64,000 nucleotides of DNA from Mycobacteriales bacterium (lineage in GTDB: Bacteria > Actinomycetota > Actinomycetes > Mycobacteriales > CADCTP01), in assembly GCA_035995165.1 (NCBI GenBank), contig DASYKU010000098.1:1-64000 (forward strand), read 5' to 3'. Position 1 is the stretch's first letter, and every line of letters begins with the position of its first letter. Both the position numbers and the translations under genes were made by a program. A model generated the notes under the pieces. It was not told the DNA's origin. It did no database searches and was given only the letters and a program-made list of their open reading frames with translations. This document shows positions 23,633 through 31,750 of the stretch, piece after piece.

Positions 23633-24538
23633 TCAGACGGGGTTGGAGTGTTCGGTGTGGTCGTCGGGCTCGCACTGGATGGTGGCGTGGGTGACGCCGT
23701 AGTCCTCGGCCAGCAGGCTGGTGACGCGGTCCAGTACGCCGTGGTAGTCCGCGCCCGGGTCGACCACGACGTGCCCGCTCGCGGTGTCCAACCCGGACGT
23801 GACCGTCCAGATGTGCAGGTCGTGCACGTCGGCGACCCCGTCGAGGCCGCGGATCCGGTCGCGGACGTCGTCCACGTCGACCCCGCGCGGCGCCGCCTCC
23901 ATGAGGATCCGGACCGCCCGCCCCATCAGCTGCCAGGTCCGCGGCAGGATGAACAGCCCGATGCCGGCACCGACGATCGGGTCGACGTACGCCCAGCCTG
24001 TCGTCAGCAGCACCACGGCGGCCACGATCACGCCGATCGAGCCGAGCAGGTCGGCGAAGACCTCCAGATACGCGCCGCGGACGTTGAGGCTCTCCTTCGA
24101 CCCGGCCATCAGCAGCCGGACGCTGACCAGGTTGACGACCAGGCCGAGCGTGGCCACGACCAGCAGCGGCGTGCCCGGGATCTCGGGCGGCCCGGTGAAC
24201 CGCCGGTACGCCTCGAACAGCACGTACCCGGCCACGCCGAACAGCAGCAGCCCGTTGGCCAGCGCCGCCAGCACCTCCAGCCGGTACGCCCCCCAGGTCC
24301 GGTGCGACGGCGCCGGCCGGGACGCCAGCGTGATCGCGGCCAGCGCCATGCCCAGGCCGAGCACGTCCGTCCCCATGTGCGCGGCGTCGGACAGCAGCGC
24401 CAGCGATCCGGTCACGATGCCCGCGACCAGCTCGACGATCATGTACGCGAACGTCAGGCCGAAGGCAACGGCGAGCGGCCGGCGGTGTCGCCCGCCGGCG
24501 GATCCACGCGCGTGCGCATGCCCGTGCTCACCGCTCAC
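23633..24538 (-). CDS. Cation diffusion facilitator (Zn/Cd/Co efflux family)
   Basis: 301-residue antiporter with six hydrophobic segments and a cytoplasmic C-terminal metallochaperone-like domain (VADVHDLHIWTVTSGLDTAS). The transmembrane-2 site is SDAAHMGTD (HxxxD). The transmembrane-5 site reads LEVFADLLGS, with Glu where many family members have His. The N-terminus has the short His-rich EHGHAHARG stretch. I chose the GTG at 24538; an in-frame start 12 codons upstream is possible. Metal specificity is uncertain because of the Glu substitution. Confidence 0.88.
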   Translation of the reverse strand: MSGEHGHAHARGSAGGRHRRPLAVAFGLTFAYMIVELVAGIVTGSLALLSDAAHMGTDVLGLGMALAAITLASRPAPSHRTWGAYRLEVLAALANGLLLFGVAGYVLFEAYRRFTGPPEIPGTPLLVVATLGLVVNLVSVRLLMAGSKESLNVRGAYLEVFADLLGSIGVIVAAVVLLTTGWAYVDPIVGAGIGLFILPRTWQLMGRAVRILMEAAPRGVDVDDVRDRIRGLDGVADVHDLHIWTVTSGLDTASGHVVVDPGADYHGVLDRVTSLLAEDYGVTHATIQCEPDDHTEHSNPV

Positions 24539-24614
24539 ACGTGCACGGTAGGTGATCCCGGCAGATCCCGGCAAAGCTGACGCCGGTATCGGTTTCCCTC
24601 TCCGACAAGGGAAA

Positions 24615-25199
24615 TCAGCGCGGCCGGGACTCCGCCGACGGATCCGGGAAGTCGAACCCGCCGGGCCGCCCGTTGCGGTCCGCGAGCAGCCCCGCCAGCG
24701 TCGACAGCGCGATCTCCGGCGGCGTCCGGGAGCCGATGTTCAGCCCGATCGGGCGGTGCACCCGCGCGATGTCCGCAGCCGGGACGCCGAGCTCGGTCAG
24801 CATCTCCACGTGCGGGCCCCGGTGCCGGGCGTTGCCCATCACGCCGACCCAGCGGGGCGTCTCGGCCAGCACGTCGCGGAGCATCTCCCCCAGCTCGGGC
24901 CGGTGGTGGTCGGTGACGACGACGTCGGCGTCCGCGTGCAGCAGCGAGGCCTTCGCGCCGGTCACGACCTCGTCCGCGACCGTACGGTCCTGGTCGCCGA
25001 CGCGGTCCGGCGACGGTTCCAGGAGCACGGTCCGGAAGCCGGTGTCACGCGCGAAGTGCAGCAGGCTGCGGGCGACCGGGCCGGCGAAGACCGCGACCAG
25101 GGTGCGGCCGTCGACCGGTGCCGGGGCGCTGCCGTGCGCGATCGCGTCGGCGTCGGTGCTGCCATGGGCGACCGCGCAGGCCGGGTCCTCGTCCTCCAC
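24615..25199 (-). CDS. XdhC Rossmann-domain protein (molybdenum-cofactor maturation)
   Basis: 194-residue protein matching only the C-terminal Rossmann domain of XdhC/CoxI proteins, which bind molybdenum cofactor and load it into xanthine-dehydrogenase-type enzymes. Diagnostic stretches are WVGVMGNARHRGPHVEML and HRPIGLNIGSRTPPEIALST. The usual N-terminal XdhC_CoxI domain is missing, replaced by about 30 low-complexity residues. It could serve the IorAB-type hydroxylase at 2.9-5.5 kb, though it is 19 kb away and not in that operon. Confidence 0.8.
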   Translation of the reverse strand: MEDEDPACAVAHGSTDADAIAHGSAPAPVDGRTLVAVFAGPVARSLLHFARDTGFRTVLLEPSPDRVGDQDRTVADEVVTGAKASLLHADADVVVTDHHRPELGEMLRDVLAETPRWVGVMGNARHRGPHVEMLTELGVPAADIARVHRPIGLNIGSRTPPEIALSTLAGLLADRNGRPGGFDFPDPSAESRPR

Positions 25200-25233
25200 G
25201 CCGCCCAGTCTGCCACCGAGCCCGCCCGCGGGC

Positions 25234-26490
25234 TCAGACCTCGTGCTCGGCGAGCTCCCGGAACTCGTCCGGCACCCCGCGCGAGCGGGCCCGGGCCGGC
25301 AGGTAGCCCACCGCGTCCCGCCCGAACCGGACCCGGACCGCGTCCATCGAGGTGTCCAGCGCCCACCGGGCCGACCCGATCGGCGAGCCGGGATGCCGCG
25401 GGTCGTCCGGTGGGATGTCCAGCTCCAGCTGGATCGAGTGCTGCACGGTCAGGTTCGACACCGAGATCGCCAGCAGGCTGATCTCGACCGCCTCCGCGGT
25501 CTGGTCCGAGATCGCCTGCCAGACCAGCTGCTCGGCCACCTCGGTCAGCGTGAGCGTGGCCGCGATCGGGCCGTCGAGGGTCAGCGAGCGGGTCACCGAG
25601 CGCATCCCGGCGAACCGGACCCGGACCGTCACCGTACGGCCGGCGCGGCTCTTGGCCCGCAGCCGCCCGGCGACCCGGTCGGCCAGGTGGCAGAGCACCT
25701 CCCGGACCAGCTCCCGGGTGGGCCGGCAGCGGCCGAGCGCGGACTGGGCGCCGACCGACTTGGCCCGCCCGGACGAGGCGATCCGGCGTGGGTCCTCGTT
25801 CACCGACAGCGCCGCCAGCTTGCTGCCGGCGGCCTCGCCCAGCAGCGACTCCAGCGCCCGCGACGGTGTCCGGGCCAGCTCGCCGATGGTGTAGATGCCG
25901 CGCTCGGCCAGCCGCCGCTGCGCGACCGGGCCGACGCCCCACATCAGCGTGACCGGCAGCGGGTCCAGGAACTCGCGCTCCCGGTCGGGCTCGACCACGA
26001 CGAGGTTGTCCGGCTTGGCGACCTGGGAGGCGACCTTGGCCAGGTGCTTGGTCCGGGCCGCGCCGATCGAGATCGGCAGCCCGACCTCGTGCTTGACCCG
26101 GGCCCGCAGCCGGGCGCCGATCACGGCCGGCGACCCGAACAGGTGGGTCGAGCCGGAGACGTCCAGGAACGCCTCGTCGATCGAGATCCGCTCCACCACC
26201 GGCGTGACCCCGCGCAGGATGTCCATGACGTCGTCGGCCAGCCGCTGGTACTCGGTGAAGTGGCCGCGGACGAACAGCAGCCCCGGGCACAGCCCCTGGG
26301 CCTGCCGCCCGCCCATCCCGCCGTGCACCCCGAACGCCTTGGCCTCGTACGACGCGGCCAGCACCACGCCGCCGCGGGGCCCGCCGCCGACCGCGATCGG
26401 CCGCCCGCGCAGGGTCGGGTCGAGCAGTTGCTCGACCGACGCGTAGAACGCGTCCAGGTCCGCATGCAGGATGGTCGGCCCGCGCGGCAT
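25234..26490 (-). CDS. dinB: DNA polymerase IV (Y-family, DinB)
   Basis: 418-residue translesion polymerase. The catalytic acids are in HADLDAFYASVEQLLDP and ERISIDEAFLDVSG; a helix-hairpin-helix (MWGVGPVAQRRLAERGIYTI) and the little-finger domain follow. I chose the ATG at 26490. It lies 7 bases after a TACAGT hexamer and has no ribosome-binding site, so the mRNA may be leaderless. A perfect LexA box covers the promoter spacer. The last residues lack an obvious beta-clamp motif (QLxLF type), with QLELDIP in the palm-distal part as the nearest match. Confidence 0.93.
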   Translation of the reverse strand: MPRGPTILHADLDAFYASVEQLLDPTLRGRPIAVGGGPRGGVVLAASYEAKAFGVHGGMGGRQAQGLCPGLLFVRGHFTEYQRLADDVMDILRGVTPVVERISIDEAFLDVSGSTHLFGSPAVIGARLRARVKHEVGLPISIGAARTKHLAKVASQVAKPDNLVVVEPDREREFLDPLPVTLMWGVGPVAQRRLAERGIYTIGELARTPSRALESLLGEAAGSKLAALSVNEDPRRIASSGRAKSVGAQSALGRCRPTRELVREVLCHLADRVAGRLRAKSRAGRTVTVRVRFAGMRSVTRSLTLDGPIAATLTLTEVAEQLVWQAISDQTAEAVEISLLAISVSNLTVQHSIQLELDIPPDDPRHPGSPIGSARWALDTSMDAVRVRFGRDAVGYLPARARSRGVPDEFRELAEHEV

Positions 26491-26497
26491 GCGCCGG

Positions 26498-26526
26498 ACT
26501 GTATCGAACACACGTTCGAACGACCA
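26498..26526 (-). promoter_or_regulatory. dinB promoter with perfect LexA (SOS) box
   Basis: TCGAAC-ACAC-GTTCGA at 26504-26519 matches the actinobacterial SOS box TCGAACN4GTTCGA exactly. On the minus strand TGGTCG (26526-26521), 17 bp and TACAGT (26503-26498) form a plausible promoter, with the box filling the spacer. The start codon follows 7 bases after the -10. Confidence 0.85.
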
Positions 26527-26635
26527 GAGATGGCGTGCGTCAGACTTTCCGGCAGAGTCTTCGGGCTGAGCCGCGAGGTAGTTGCTCCTGACTAAGCCGG
26601 TAGCCAAGACCGCGAGGCCGTCCTAGAGTCCGGGC

Positions 26636-27322
26636 GTGTCGCTTCGACTGGAAGCGGTGACCTTCGACGTGGCCGACCCGGCCGCGGTCGCAGCCTTCTG
26701 GGCCGGGCTGCTCGACCGGGAGGTCGCCCCAGAGGCGCGCGGCGCTGTGGTACCGGGTGACAGGACGCAGGTCGGACTCCGCTTCGTCAGCTCCGACACC
26801 GAGCAGCTCGGCCCACGGCGGCTGCACCTGCACCTGACCAGCAGCAGCATCGAGCAGCAGCAGCGCACCGTCGAGACGGCGCTGCGCCTGGGTGGCCGTC
26901 AGATTGACGTGGGCCCTGAAGACCGCCACGTCGTACTGGCTGACCCGGGCGGCAACGAACTGTGCGTCATCGAGCCCGGCAACAAGTACCTGGCCGGCAC
27001 CGGCTATCTCGGCGAGGTGACCTGTGACGGGACCCGGCCGGTCGGCCTGTTCTGGCGGGACGCGCTGGGCTGGCCGCTCGTGTGGGACCAGAACGAGCAG
27101 ACGGCGGTCCAGTCGCCGCTCGGCGGCACCAAGATCTCCTGGGACGCCTGGGGCGGTCGCACGTACCAAAGGAACCGACAGCGCTTCGATCTGGTCACCG
27201 CTGATCCCACCGGCGAGGCCAACCGACTTGTCTCGCTCGGCGCGACCCGTCTTCGCGACCTGTCTGACGGCGTCGAGCTGGCCGACCCGGACAGCAACGA
27301 GTTCGGCCTTCGCGCAGGCTGA
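26636..27322 (+). CDS. Two-module VOC/glyoxalase-like protein
   Basis: 228-residue protein with two halves of the glyoxalase-like fold. The first half has LEAVTFDVADPAAVAAFWAG and HVVLADPGGNELCVIEP. The second has GYLGEVTCDGTRPVGLFWRD and GVELADPDSNEFGLRAG. Proteins with this paired arrangement are common in actinomycetes and mostly uncharacterised. The start is GTG. It diverges from dinB and shows no operon with its downstream neighbour. Confidence 0.82.
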   Translation: MSLRLEAVTFDVADPAAVAAFWAGLLDREVAPEARGAVVPGDRTQVGLRFVSSDTEQLGPRRLHLHLTSSSIEQQQRTVETALRLGGRQIDVGPEDRHVVLADPGGNELCVIEPGNKYLAGTGYLGEVTCDGTRPVGLFWRDALGWPLVWDQNEQTAVQSPLGGTKISWDAWGGRTYQRNRQRFDLVTADPTGEANRLVSLGATRLRDLSDGVELADPDSNEFGLRAG

Positions 27323-27440
27323 GGTCGAACTCCGGCTGCGGTTCGCCGCGCCCGATAGTGGATCCGCTTGCGACACAAGCCGACCCTGCCAATTGCTTGA
27401 CGCAGGACAGGGAGAATCCTCGGAGGAAATCAGTACGCGG

Positions 27441-27467
27441 TGTCGGATCAGCGCAGAGGCGTTCGTG
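27441..27467 (+). promoter_or_regulatory. Candidate ECF42-type autoregulated promoter
   Basis: TGTCGG, 17 bp and CGTG lie 57 bp upstream of the DGPF gene. ECF42 sigma factors are known to use promoters with TGTCGA at -35 and a CGWC-type -10 in front of their DGPF partner genes. The match is close but not perfect. Confidence 0.4.
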
Positions 27468-27523
27468 GGAGGGGTGAGCGCCGCCCACGAGGGGCGTCCC
27501 GAACCACAGGAGATGATCTTCAG

Positions 27524-27850
27524 ATGCAGTACCTGGTTTCCGTGATACAGGACACGGCCGGCCTCGCCACCCCGGAGGAGATGGCCGCCATCGACGTGTA
27601 CAACGACCGGCTCCAGGCCGAGCGCCACTGGGTCTTCGCCGGCGGCCTCGCGGCGCCCGGCTCGGCCACCGTCATCGACAACCGGGGTGGTGGCGAGGCG
27701 CTGGTCACCGACGGGCCCTTCGTGGAGTCGAAGGAGTACCTCATCGGTTTCTGGATCATCGAGGCCGCCGACCTCGACGTGGCGCTCACGCTCGCGACCG
27801 AGGGGTCGAAAGCCTGCAACCGGAAGGTCGAGGTGCGCCCGTTCCTGTGA
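27524..27850 (+). CDS. DGPF (YCII-related) domain protein
   Basis: 108-residue protein with the eponymous segment VTDGPFVESKEYLIGFWIIE inside a dimeric alpha/beta ferredoxin-like fold. DGPF proteins are the constant genomic partners and targets of ECF42 sigma factors, though their biochemical role is not settled. The stop overlaps the start of the sigma-factor gene (GTGA), so the two proteins are made in a coupled way. Confidence 0.9.
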   Translation: MQYLVSVIQDTAGLATPEEMAAIDVYNDRLQAERHWVFAGGLAAPGSATVIDNRGGGEALVTDGPFVESKEYLIGFWIIEAADLDVALTLATEGSKACNRKVEVRPFL

Positions 27851-29079
27851 CCGGGGTCGACGTCCGAGAGGCGGTCACCCGGACCCACCGCGAGGAGTGG
27901 GCCCGGGTGGTCGCCGCCCTCGCCAGGCGCTTCGGTGACCTCGACATCGCCGAGGAGGCGGCGGCCGAGGCGTTCGCGACCGCCGTCGAGCGGTGGCCGG
28001 CCGACGGCGTACCCCCCAACCCCGGCGCCTGGCTGACCACCACCGCCAACCGCAAGGCGATCGACCGGATCCGGCGCGAGACCAGGCGCGGCGACAAGCA
28101 CAAGGAGGCGCAGCGGATGTTCGACGACGACCCGCCCGAGCCCCTCGGCGCCATCGACGACGACCGGCTCCGGCTGATCTTCACCTGCTGTCACCCGGCG
28201 CTCGCGATGGAGACCCGGGTGGCGCTGACGCTGCGCCTGGTCGGCGGACTGACCCTGCCCGAGATCGCCCGGGCCTTCCTGGTGCAGGAGAGCGCCATGG
28301 GCCGGCGGATCACCCGCGCGAAGACCAAGATCAAGGAGGCGGGCATCCCCTACCGGGTGCCGTCCGCGGAGGATCTCCCGGCCCGCGTGTCCGGCGTACT
28401 CGCCGTCCTCTTCCTCGTCTTCAACGAGGGCTACCTGGCGACCGGCCCGGACACCGATCCCGTCCGGCACGACCTGACCGCCGAGGCGATCCGGCTCACC
28501 CGCCTGATCCGTGTGCTCATGCCGGCGGACGGTGAGGTGGCCGGGTTGCTGGCGTTGATGCTGCTCACCGAGGCCCGCCGCACGGCCCGGGTCTCGGCCG
28601 GCGGCGAGCTGGTCACCCTCGACGAGCAGGACCGTGCCGCCTGGGACACGGCGCTGGTCGCCGAAGGTCACCGGCTCGTACGCGAGCGCCTGGCCACCGG
28701 GGTGGCTCCGGGCCGCTACCAGATCCTGGCCGCGATCAACGCCGTGCACACCTCCGCGCCGGACATACGCGACACCGACTGGTCGCAGGTCGTCGCCCTC
28801 TACGACCAGCTCGTCCGCCTCGACCCCTCGCCGATCGTCGCCCTCAACCGGGCCATCGCGGTCGCCGAGCTGGACGGCCCGGAGGTGGCGCTGGCGGCCG
28901 TCGACCGTCTCGGGGACGGGTTGGCCGGCTATCACGCCTACCACGCGACCCGCGCCGAGCTGCTGCGGCGGCTGGCCCGCGGTGCGCAGGCGCGCGCGGC
29001 GTACGACAGAGCGATCGAGCTGGCGGGCAACACGGCCGAGACCGCCGCCCTGACCCGCCGCCGCGACCAGCTGGGGTAG
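27847..29079 (+). CDS. ECF42-group RNA polymerase sigma factor
   Basis: 410-residue sigma factor. Region 2 (DLDIAEEAAAEAFATAVERW, NPGAWLTTTANRKAIDRIRR) and region 4 (LTLPEIARAFLVQESAMGRR) occupy about the first 175 residues. The long C-terminal extension (FLVFNEGYLATG; INAVHTSAPDIRDTDWSQ; ALNRAIAVAEL) is the TPR-like domain that defines ECF42. These sigma factors have no anti-sigma gene beside them, and the extension is thought to control activity. GTG start in the overlap with the DGPF gene. Confidence 0.93.
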   Translation: MTGVDVREAVTRTHREEWARVVAALARRFGDLDIAEEAAAEAFATAVERWPADGVPPNPGAWLTTTANRKAIDRIRRETRRGDKHKEAQRMFDDDPPEPLGAIDDDRLRLIFTCCHPALAMETRVALTLRLVGGLTLPEIARAFLVQESAMGRRITRAKTKIKEAGIPYRVPSAEDLPARVSGVLAVLFLVFNEGYLATGPDTDPVRHDLTAEAIRLTRLIRVLMPADGEVAGLLALMLLTEARRTARVSAGGELVTLDEQDRAAWDTALVAEGHRLVRERLATGVAPGRYQILAAINAVHTSAPDIRDTDWSQVVALYDQLVRLDPSPIVALNRAIAVAELDGPEVALAAVDRLGDGLAGYHAYHATRAELLRRLARGAQARAAYDRAIELAGNTAETAALTRRRDQLG

Positions 29080-29136
29080 CCGAAATCCGGGCGCGATCTC
29101 CGGGGCGGTGGTGTGTGATCGGGACGTGGCGATCGT

Positions 29137-29598
29137 CTACTCGACGGTGCGGGCGAGGATCCCGAGGGTGGCCTTGAGGGTGGAGTCGGCGATGACCGGG
29201 AAGCCGATGATCTCGCGGTACCGCGGCTCGATCCGGCTCCAGTCGTAGTACGACGTGACCGTCGTACCGGTGCCGCTCGGCGAGAGCTCGTAGCCGTAGA
29301 ACTGGTTGATCGGCGGGTTGCGGGTCCCGGTCACGGTCCACTCGATCACCGCGTCCGGCTCGAACCGCGTGATGTGGATCTGCACGGTGTACTTCCCCAT
29401 CGGCAGGTCGCCGAGCGCCTCCCGGTCCATGTGCACGGTGAAGGTGTCGCCGACCTTGGTCACCGGCGCGCCCTCGGCCGACTGCAGCATCCCGGAGGCG
29501 TCGATGCGGACATGCCCCTTCGGATCGCTCAGCACGGCGAAGATCTTCGCCGCCGGGGCCTCGATCAGCCGGGTCACCTCGTACCGCTCGTCCGTCAT
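29137..29598 (-). CDS. SRPBCC (START-like/polyketide cyclase fold) protein
   Basis: 153-residue helix-grip protein: YEVTRLIEAPAAKIFAVLSD at the start, VIEWTVTGTRN in the sheet and a closing helix IADSTLKATLGILARTVE. The fold binds hydrophobic ligands in a central cavity, and function varies from lipid binding to ring closure. It overlaps the upstream aldo/keto reductase gene by ATGA, so the two are co-translated. Confidence 0.82.
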   Translation of the reverse strand: MTDERYEVTRLIEAPAAKIFAVLSDPKGHVRIDASGMLQSAEGAPVTKVGDTFTVHMDREALGDLPMGKYTVQIHITRFEPDAVIEWTVTGTRNPPINQFYGYELSPSGTGTTVTSYYDWSRIEPRYREIIGFPVIADSTLKATLGILARTVE

Positions 29599-30620
29599 GA
29601 GCCGAGCCTACGATCGCGCTGGTCGATCCCCAGTTCCCCGTACGGGTAGTCGGCCGCGGCCAGGTCGCTGGCCCGGTCCAGGTCCGCGGTCTCCTGCGCG
29701 CTCAGGTGCAGGCCGGCGGCGCTGAGGTTGGTCCTCAGCTGCCCGGTCGTGCGGGCGCCGAGGATCGTCGCGGTCACCGCGGGCCGGTCGGTGACCCAGG
29801 CCAGCGCGACCTCGGCCATCGACACGCCGCGGGCCTCCGCCACGCCCTGGACCGCGTCGATGATCCGCCAGGTGCGGTCGGAGCCCCGCCGCTCCCAGGC
29901 CTCCATGCCGCGCTCCGGGTCGTCGCCGAGCCGGCTGTCCCCGGTCGGCCGCTGGTCCCGCCGGTACTTCCCGGACAGCCAGCCGCCGCCGAGCGGGCTC
30001 CAGGGCAGCAGTCCCAGCCCGGCGTCGAGCGCGGCCGGCACGATCTCCCACTCGACCTCGCGCACGATCAGGCTGTACTGCGGCTGCAGCGTCACCGGCC
30101 CGTGCAGGCCGAGCTGCCGGGCCAGCTGCACGGCCTTGGTCAGCTGCCAGCCGGTGTAGTTGGAGAACCCGTAGTAGCCGACCTTGCCGGCGCGGACGAA
30201 GCCGTCCAGCGTCCGCAGCGTCTCCTCCAGCGGCGTCACCGGGTCGTACGCGTGGACCTGGTAGAGGTCGACCCGGTCCAGGGCGAGCCGGCGCAGCGAG
30301 GCCTCCAGCGCCCGGGTCAGGTGCCGGGCGCTCGCGCCCTCCGCGTTGGGGTCGCCGGCCGGGCCGAAGCGGCCCTTGGTCGCCAGCACCACCCGGTCGG
30401 TCACGTCGGCCGGACGCGCGGCGAACCAGCGGCCGATGATCTCCTCCGAGACGCCGCCGGAGTAGACGTCGGCGGTGTCCACGAAGGTGCCGCCGGCGGC
30501 GGCGAAGACGTCGAGCTGCTCGTGCGAGCCGGCCTCGTCCGTCTCGGTGCCGAAGGTCATCGTGCCGAGGCAGAGGCTGGAGACGGCACAGCCGCTGTGG
30601 CCCAGGGTCCGGTAGTCCAT
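29595..30620 (-). CDS. Aldo/keto reductase
   Basis: 341-residue NAD(P)H-dependent reductase. The tetrad is Asp and Tyr in FVDTADVYSGGVSEE, Lys in VVLATKGRFG and His in LYQVHAYDPVTP. The C-terminal cofactor loop (TATILGARTTGQLRTNLSAA) is intact. It resembles the YghZ/Tas-like group of potassium-channel-beta-related AKRs. It is the first gene of a two-gene operon with the SRPBCC protein. Confidence 0.9.
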   Translation of the reverse strand: MDYRTLGHSGCAVSSLCLGTMTFGTETDEAGSHEQLDVFAAAGGTFVDTADVYSGGVSEEIIGRWFAARPADVTDRVVLATKGRFGPAGDPNAEGASARHLTRALEASLRRLALDRVDLYQVHAYDPVTPLEETLRTLDGFVRAGKVGYYGFSNYTGWQLTKAVQLARQLGLHGPVTLQPQYSLIVREVEWEIVPAALDAGLGLLPWSPLGGGWLSGKYRRDQRPTGDSRLGDDPERGMEAWERRGSDRTWRIIDAVQGVAEARGVSMAEVALAWVTDRPAVTATILGARTTGQLRTNLSAAGLHLSAQETADLDRASDLAAADYPYGELGIDQRDRRLGS

Positions 30621-30736
30621 GAGGGCGTTCTACACGCTCGACGCCCGATCCACACCTTGCGGGCATCGTCCACAGTGGACCGCGGCGGGCGCGGCGCCGT
30701 CGATCCTCCGGCAAACCGCTGGCCAGGAGGCCTAGG

Positions 30737-31501
30737 TTGGGGAGGATGGAGATCGTACGGGTGGTGCCGAACCGGGACTGGCACGCGCTGGAGGACGACG
30801 TCGTCGTCGGCCGGGCGTACCTGCGCCGGCGACCGGACGACCGCGCGTTCGTCGGCGCGGACGCCTGGCAGGAGGACGTGACCGCGGCGCTGCTCGACGC
30901 GGTGATCGCGGACGTGCCGGGCGAGCTCCACAGCAGTACCGACGAGAACGACGCCGGCCAGCTCACGCTGCTGGAGCGGGCCGGGTTCGGGGTGCACCGC
31001 CGGGAGGACGAGTTCGTCCTGCCGGTCGCGGCCGCGGCGGCCGCCACCGCCGGGCCGGTCCCGGACGGGATCCGGATCGTGCCGGCGGACGAGAAGGAGT
31101 CCGACCGGCTGGCCCGGCTCGACGACCGGCTGCGCCAGGACGTACCGGGGACGGACGGGTGGCTGAACGAGTCGGCCGAGTTCCGGGAGTACACGTTCGG
31201 GCCGCACTTCGACCCGGAGATCTACCTGGTCGCGATGGCCGGCGACGAGTACGCCGGGCTGGTCCGGATGTGGCGCGCGGCGCGGGTGCCGCGGCTGGGG
31301 CTGATCGCGGTGCTGCGCTGGCACCGGCGGCGTGGGATCGCCCGGGCGCTGCTCGGGCAGGCCTTCGGGGTGCTGGCCGAGCGCGGGGTCGAGCAGGTCA
31401 CCACGGAGGCGGACGTCACCAACGCCGCGTCCCAGACCCTGCTCGCCGGGCTCGGCGCCGTCCGCACCGGCGGCAGCATCGAACTCCGCCGCCCCGGCTG
31501 A
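30737..31501 (+). CDS. GNAT-family N-acetyltransferase
   Basis: 254-residue protein. The C-terminal acetyl-CoA-binding region has LGLIAVLRWHRRRGIARALL (the R/Q-x-x-G-x-G/A pattern) and EQVTTEADVTNAASQTLLAG. The N-terminal half probably forms a second, degenerate GNAT lobe (ADVPGELHSSTDENDAGQLT). I chose the TTG at 30737 because AGGAGG at 30725-30730 is ideally spaced for it; the ATG at 30746 lies 15 bases from that site. The substrate is unknown. Confidence 0.82.
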   Translation: MGRMEIVRVVPNRDWHALEDDVVVGRAYLRRRPDDRAFVGADAWQEDVTAALLDAVIADVPGELHSSTDENDAGQLTLLERAGFGVHRREDEFVLPVAAAAAATAGPVPDGIRIVPADEKESDRLARLDDRLRQDVPGTDGWLNESAEFREYTFGPHFDPEIYLVAMAGDEYAGLVRMWRAARVPRLGLIAVLRWHRRRGIARALLGQAFGVLAERGVEQVTTEADVTNAASQTLLAGLGAVRTGGSIELRRPG

Positions 31502-31567
31502 CCGCCGGCCCACCCGCCCGGCCGGCCGCCGGGGCCGCCGATCCGGCCGGTCGGGTAGACAGGTCGC

Positions 31568-31750
31568 ATGCTGAAGTCGCCTCGGCCGCCGTCGTTCGCG
31601 GAGCGGAACTGGTGGCTCACCGTCGCCTTCGGGGTGGTGCTGCTGGCCATCGGGGCCGGCTGGGCCGTCCGGGGCAGCGCCGTCTACGCCGTGCTGTTCG
31701 CCCTCGTCGGCGCGGCCGAGATCGTCCTCGGCCTGAAGAACAAGCGCTAG
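31568..31750 (+). CDS. Small two-helix membrane protein
   Basis: 60-residue protein with two hydrophobic segments (WLTVAFGVVLLAIGAGWAV and VYAVLFALVGAAEIVLGL) and charged ends. I do not recognise the family. Its stop shares bases with the stop of the convergent AceE-like gene (CTAG). Confidence 0.65.
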   Translation: MLKSPRPPSFAERNWWLTVAFGVVLLAIGAGWAVRGSAVYAVLFALVGAAEIVLGLKNKR

